Shown here piece by piece: positions 7,196 to 8,196 of a stretch of DNA of 8,196 nucleotides. The notes below the pieces were generated by a model. The model did not search any database, was not told where the DNA came from, and worked only from the letters and a program-made list of their open reading frames with translations. Where the stretch lies: the NCBI GenBank assembly GCA_002403905.1, contig DHIR01000272.1, positions 8,581-16,776 of the forward strand, given 5' to 3'. Both the position numbers and the translations under genes were made by a program. The number at the start of each line of letters is the position of its first letter. Position 1 is the first letter of the stretch. The DNA comes from Mucilaginibacter sp. UBA4741. GTDB lineage: Bacteria; Bacteroidota; Bacteroidia; Sphingobacteriales; Sphingobacteriaceae.

Positions 7196-7263
7196 TGAGG
7201 GGCAACTATTGTCTGGAAAGTTTAGAATGCGAAATAAAGAAAAAAGCATACAAAAAATCGATC

Positions 7264-7278
7264 CTCTATTTTATAGAG
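7264..7278. repeat. Small inverted repeat in the leader of the lipoprotein gene
   Basis: ctctat (7264-7269) and atagag (7273-7278) form a perfect 6-bp stem with a 3-nt loop. A second small one, gaatat/atattc (7296-7301, 7308-7313), follows. Both are weak and may be chance; they are noted because they lie between the candidate promoter and ATG 7328. Confidence 0.2.
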
Positions 7279-7327
7279 AATGGACCGGGCGGGTTGAATA
7301 TTAAAACATATTCTGAAAACAAATAAA

Positions 7328-8196
7328 ATGAAAAAACTAAATTCAAACCAGGCAGGTATCAGGAAATGGTTCTCTGGAAGCCAATGCTATGGATACAGCC
7401 ATAGTTATTTGAATGTTTTTAGAAAGTCAGTATACTTTCTACTTAGTGTTTTCCTTTGCTTTTCAGGATGTAAAAAAGTTTCAAACACCGATATTGCTTC
7501 CAACAAAGCCGACCTTCCTTCCATGACATGGAATGAGGTCGGATATAAAGCAGATTCAGCTGTAAAACCTGGCATTCCTGCTTATGCAGGCGCTATAATC
7601 ACCTATAAACGGGAAGGTAAGTCTATGCTGGCAGTCACGCTGGAGGGTCCTGCCATTGCTGGCGTGGCGCTGGTGCCGGAAAATTGGGGATTTTTTCAGT
7701 TTCCCACCATATATCGCACCCAGGATAGTATATTGGTTGCATCGTGGAGTATGGCCCCAGATGCCGTGGAGAGTTATGGTCAGGGCGGTTCTGGCTTTGC
7801 TGTATCCCGGGATAGAGGCAAATCATGGAGTCCGTCCGTGAATCCCCCAGTTGGCGGGGGATTGCTTTTACCAAGCGGAGATCAGATCAAAATACACACA
7901 CCCAAGGCAATTGATACAGGAACGCTTAAACTCCCTATGCCAGTAGTGGCGAATAAAGGAGGCATTGGCCTATATAAGCTCAGTGAATTGCCGAAGATTG
8001 TTCAGGGAGTTTATCTAAACCGGCTTGCCAAAGGAGTAACCTCATGGACCACCGAACACGAGGTGCTTGATGATCCGCTGGCTGTGCGTTACACGGTTTC
8101 GGGGATGTTTCCGGTGGTTTGGTGGGGCGACATGCATATTGCATCCGATGGTTCAATCATAGTGGGTATTTATCCGGGGTTTTATTTGAATCCACA
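7328..8196 (+). CDS. Asp-box (BNR-repeat) sialidase-like lipoprotein, 3' end outside the window
   Basis: An open frame of 289 codons that runs off the window without a stop. It starts MKKLNSNQAG and has a long positively charged lead, then a hydrophobic segment VYFLLSVFLCFSGCKK with Cys48 (codon 7469-7471) in a lipobox-like F-S-G-C, predicting a membrane-anchored lipoprotein. There is one exact Asp-box, S-R-D-R-G-K-S-W at residues 160-167, in a strand context (GFAVSRDRGKSWSP) typical of sialidase-type beta-propellers. FPTIYRTQDSILVASW (from residue 125) resembles the first strands of sialidases (FRIP...G.LLA), but the Arg of RIP is Gln124 here. WWGDMHIASDGSIIVGIY (from 265) looks like another propeller blade. 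It is probably a glycan-active or glycan-binding protein of the locus; true sialidase activity is doubtful. ATG 7328 follows an A-rich stretch; TTG 7409 would give a shorter, more standard signal peptide. G+C is clearly higher than in the SusCD genes. Confidence 0.8.
   Translation, partial: MKKLNSNQAGIRKWFSGSQCYGYSHSYLNVFRKSVYFLLSVFLCFSGCKKVSNTDIASNKADLPSMTWNEVGYKADSAVKPGIPAYAGAIITYKREGKSMLAVTLEGPAIAGVALVPENWGFFQFPTIYRTQDSILVASWSMAPDAVESYGQGGSGFAVSRDRGKSWSPSVNPPVGGGLLLPSGDQIKIHTPKAIDTGTLKLPMPVVANKGGIGLYKLSELPKIVQGVYLNRLAKGVTSWTTEHEVLDDPLAVRYTVSGMFPVVWWGDMHIASDGSIIVGIYPGFYLNP

Noticed and set aside
7014..7205. Minus-strand 63-aa frame spanning the susD end and the stem-loop
   Set aside because: It is composed of susD antisense plus the palindrome and has no protein-like features.
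7635..7874. Minus-strand 79-aa frame and plus-strand 61-aa frame (7656-7841) near the right edge
   Set aside because: Both overlap the Asp-box lipoprotein frame, which has a signal peptide, a lipobox and a family motif; these frames have none.

Overview
The window looks like part of a carbohydrate-utilisation locus (PUL-like) from a member of the Bacteroidota, most plausibly a Sphingobacteriaceae-type soil or plant-associated bacterium (Mucilaginibacter/Pedobacter-like; the genus is inference). The evidence is an adjacent SusC/SusD outer-membrane pair, AT-rich DNA, A-rich segments instead of Shine-Dalgarno sites before start codons, and a FucP/GluP-type sugar permease. All four supported genes are on the + strand.

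Layout. Positions 1-102 are a short upstream region. Positions 103-1539 encode an inner-membrane sugar:H+ symporter of the FucP/GluP branch of the MFS, with an extra hydrophobic hairpin between its 8th and 9th canonical helices. Positions 1540-2193 are a 654-bp gap with no credible gene but much structure: terminator-like hairpins behind the permease, two nearly identical 45-nt direct repeats (1903-1947 and 2150-2194, the second ending on the A of the susC ATG), and between them a cluster of overlapping, mutually exclusive stem-loops. Positions 2194-5316 encode a SusC/RagA-type TonB-dependent transporter. After 26 nt, 5343-7106 encode its SusD/RagB-type lipoprotein partner. Positions 7107-7327 hold a perfect 20-bp stem-loop overlapping a Bacteroidota -7 promoter motif. 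From 7328 to the window end runs the 5' part of a lipoprotein with one exact Asp-box (BNR repeat), a sialidase-like beta-propeller fold.

How the parts may work together (inference). The Asp-box lipoprotein would bind or trim a glycan outside the inner membrane, SusD would capture the oligosaccharide and close over the SusC barrel, SusC would import it using TonB energy, and the permease would carry the released sugar into the cytoplasm. The substrate cannot be read from the sequence. 'Sialidase' should not be taken literally: the Arg of the usual sialidase RIP motif appears to be Gln here. SusC has no STN signalling domain and no regulator lies in the window, so control must come from elsewhere or from the structured intergenic DNA.

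The most unusual feature is the susC upstream region: a 45-nt element duplicated 247 bp apart, bracketing alternative hairpins. No mobile element, CRISPR array, tRNA or rRNA was seen.
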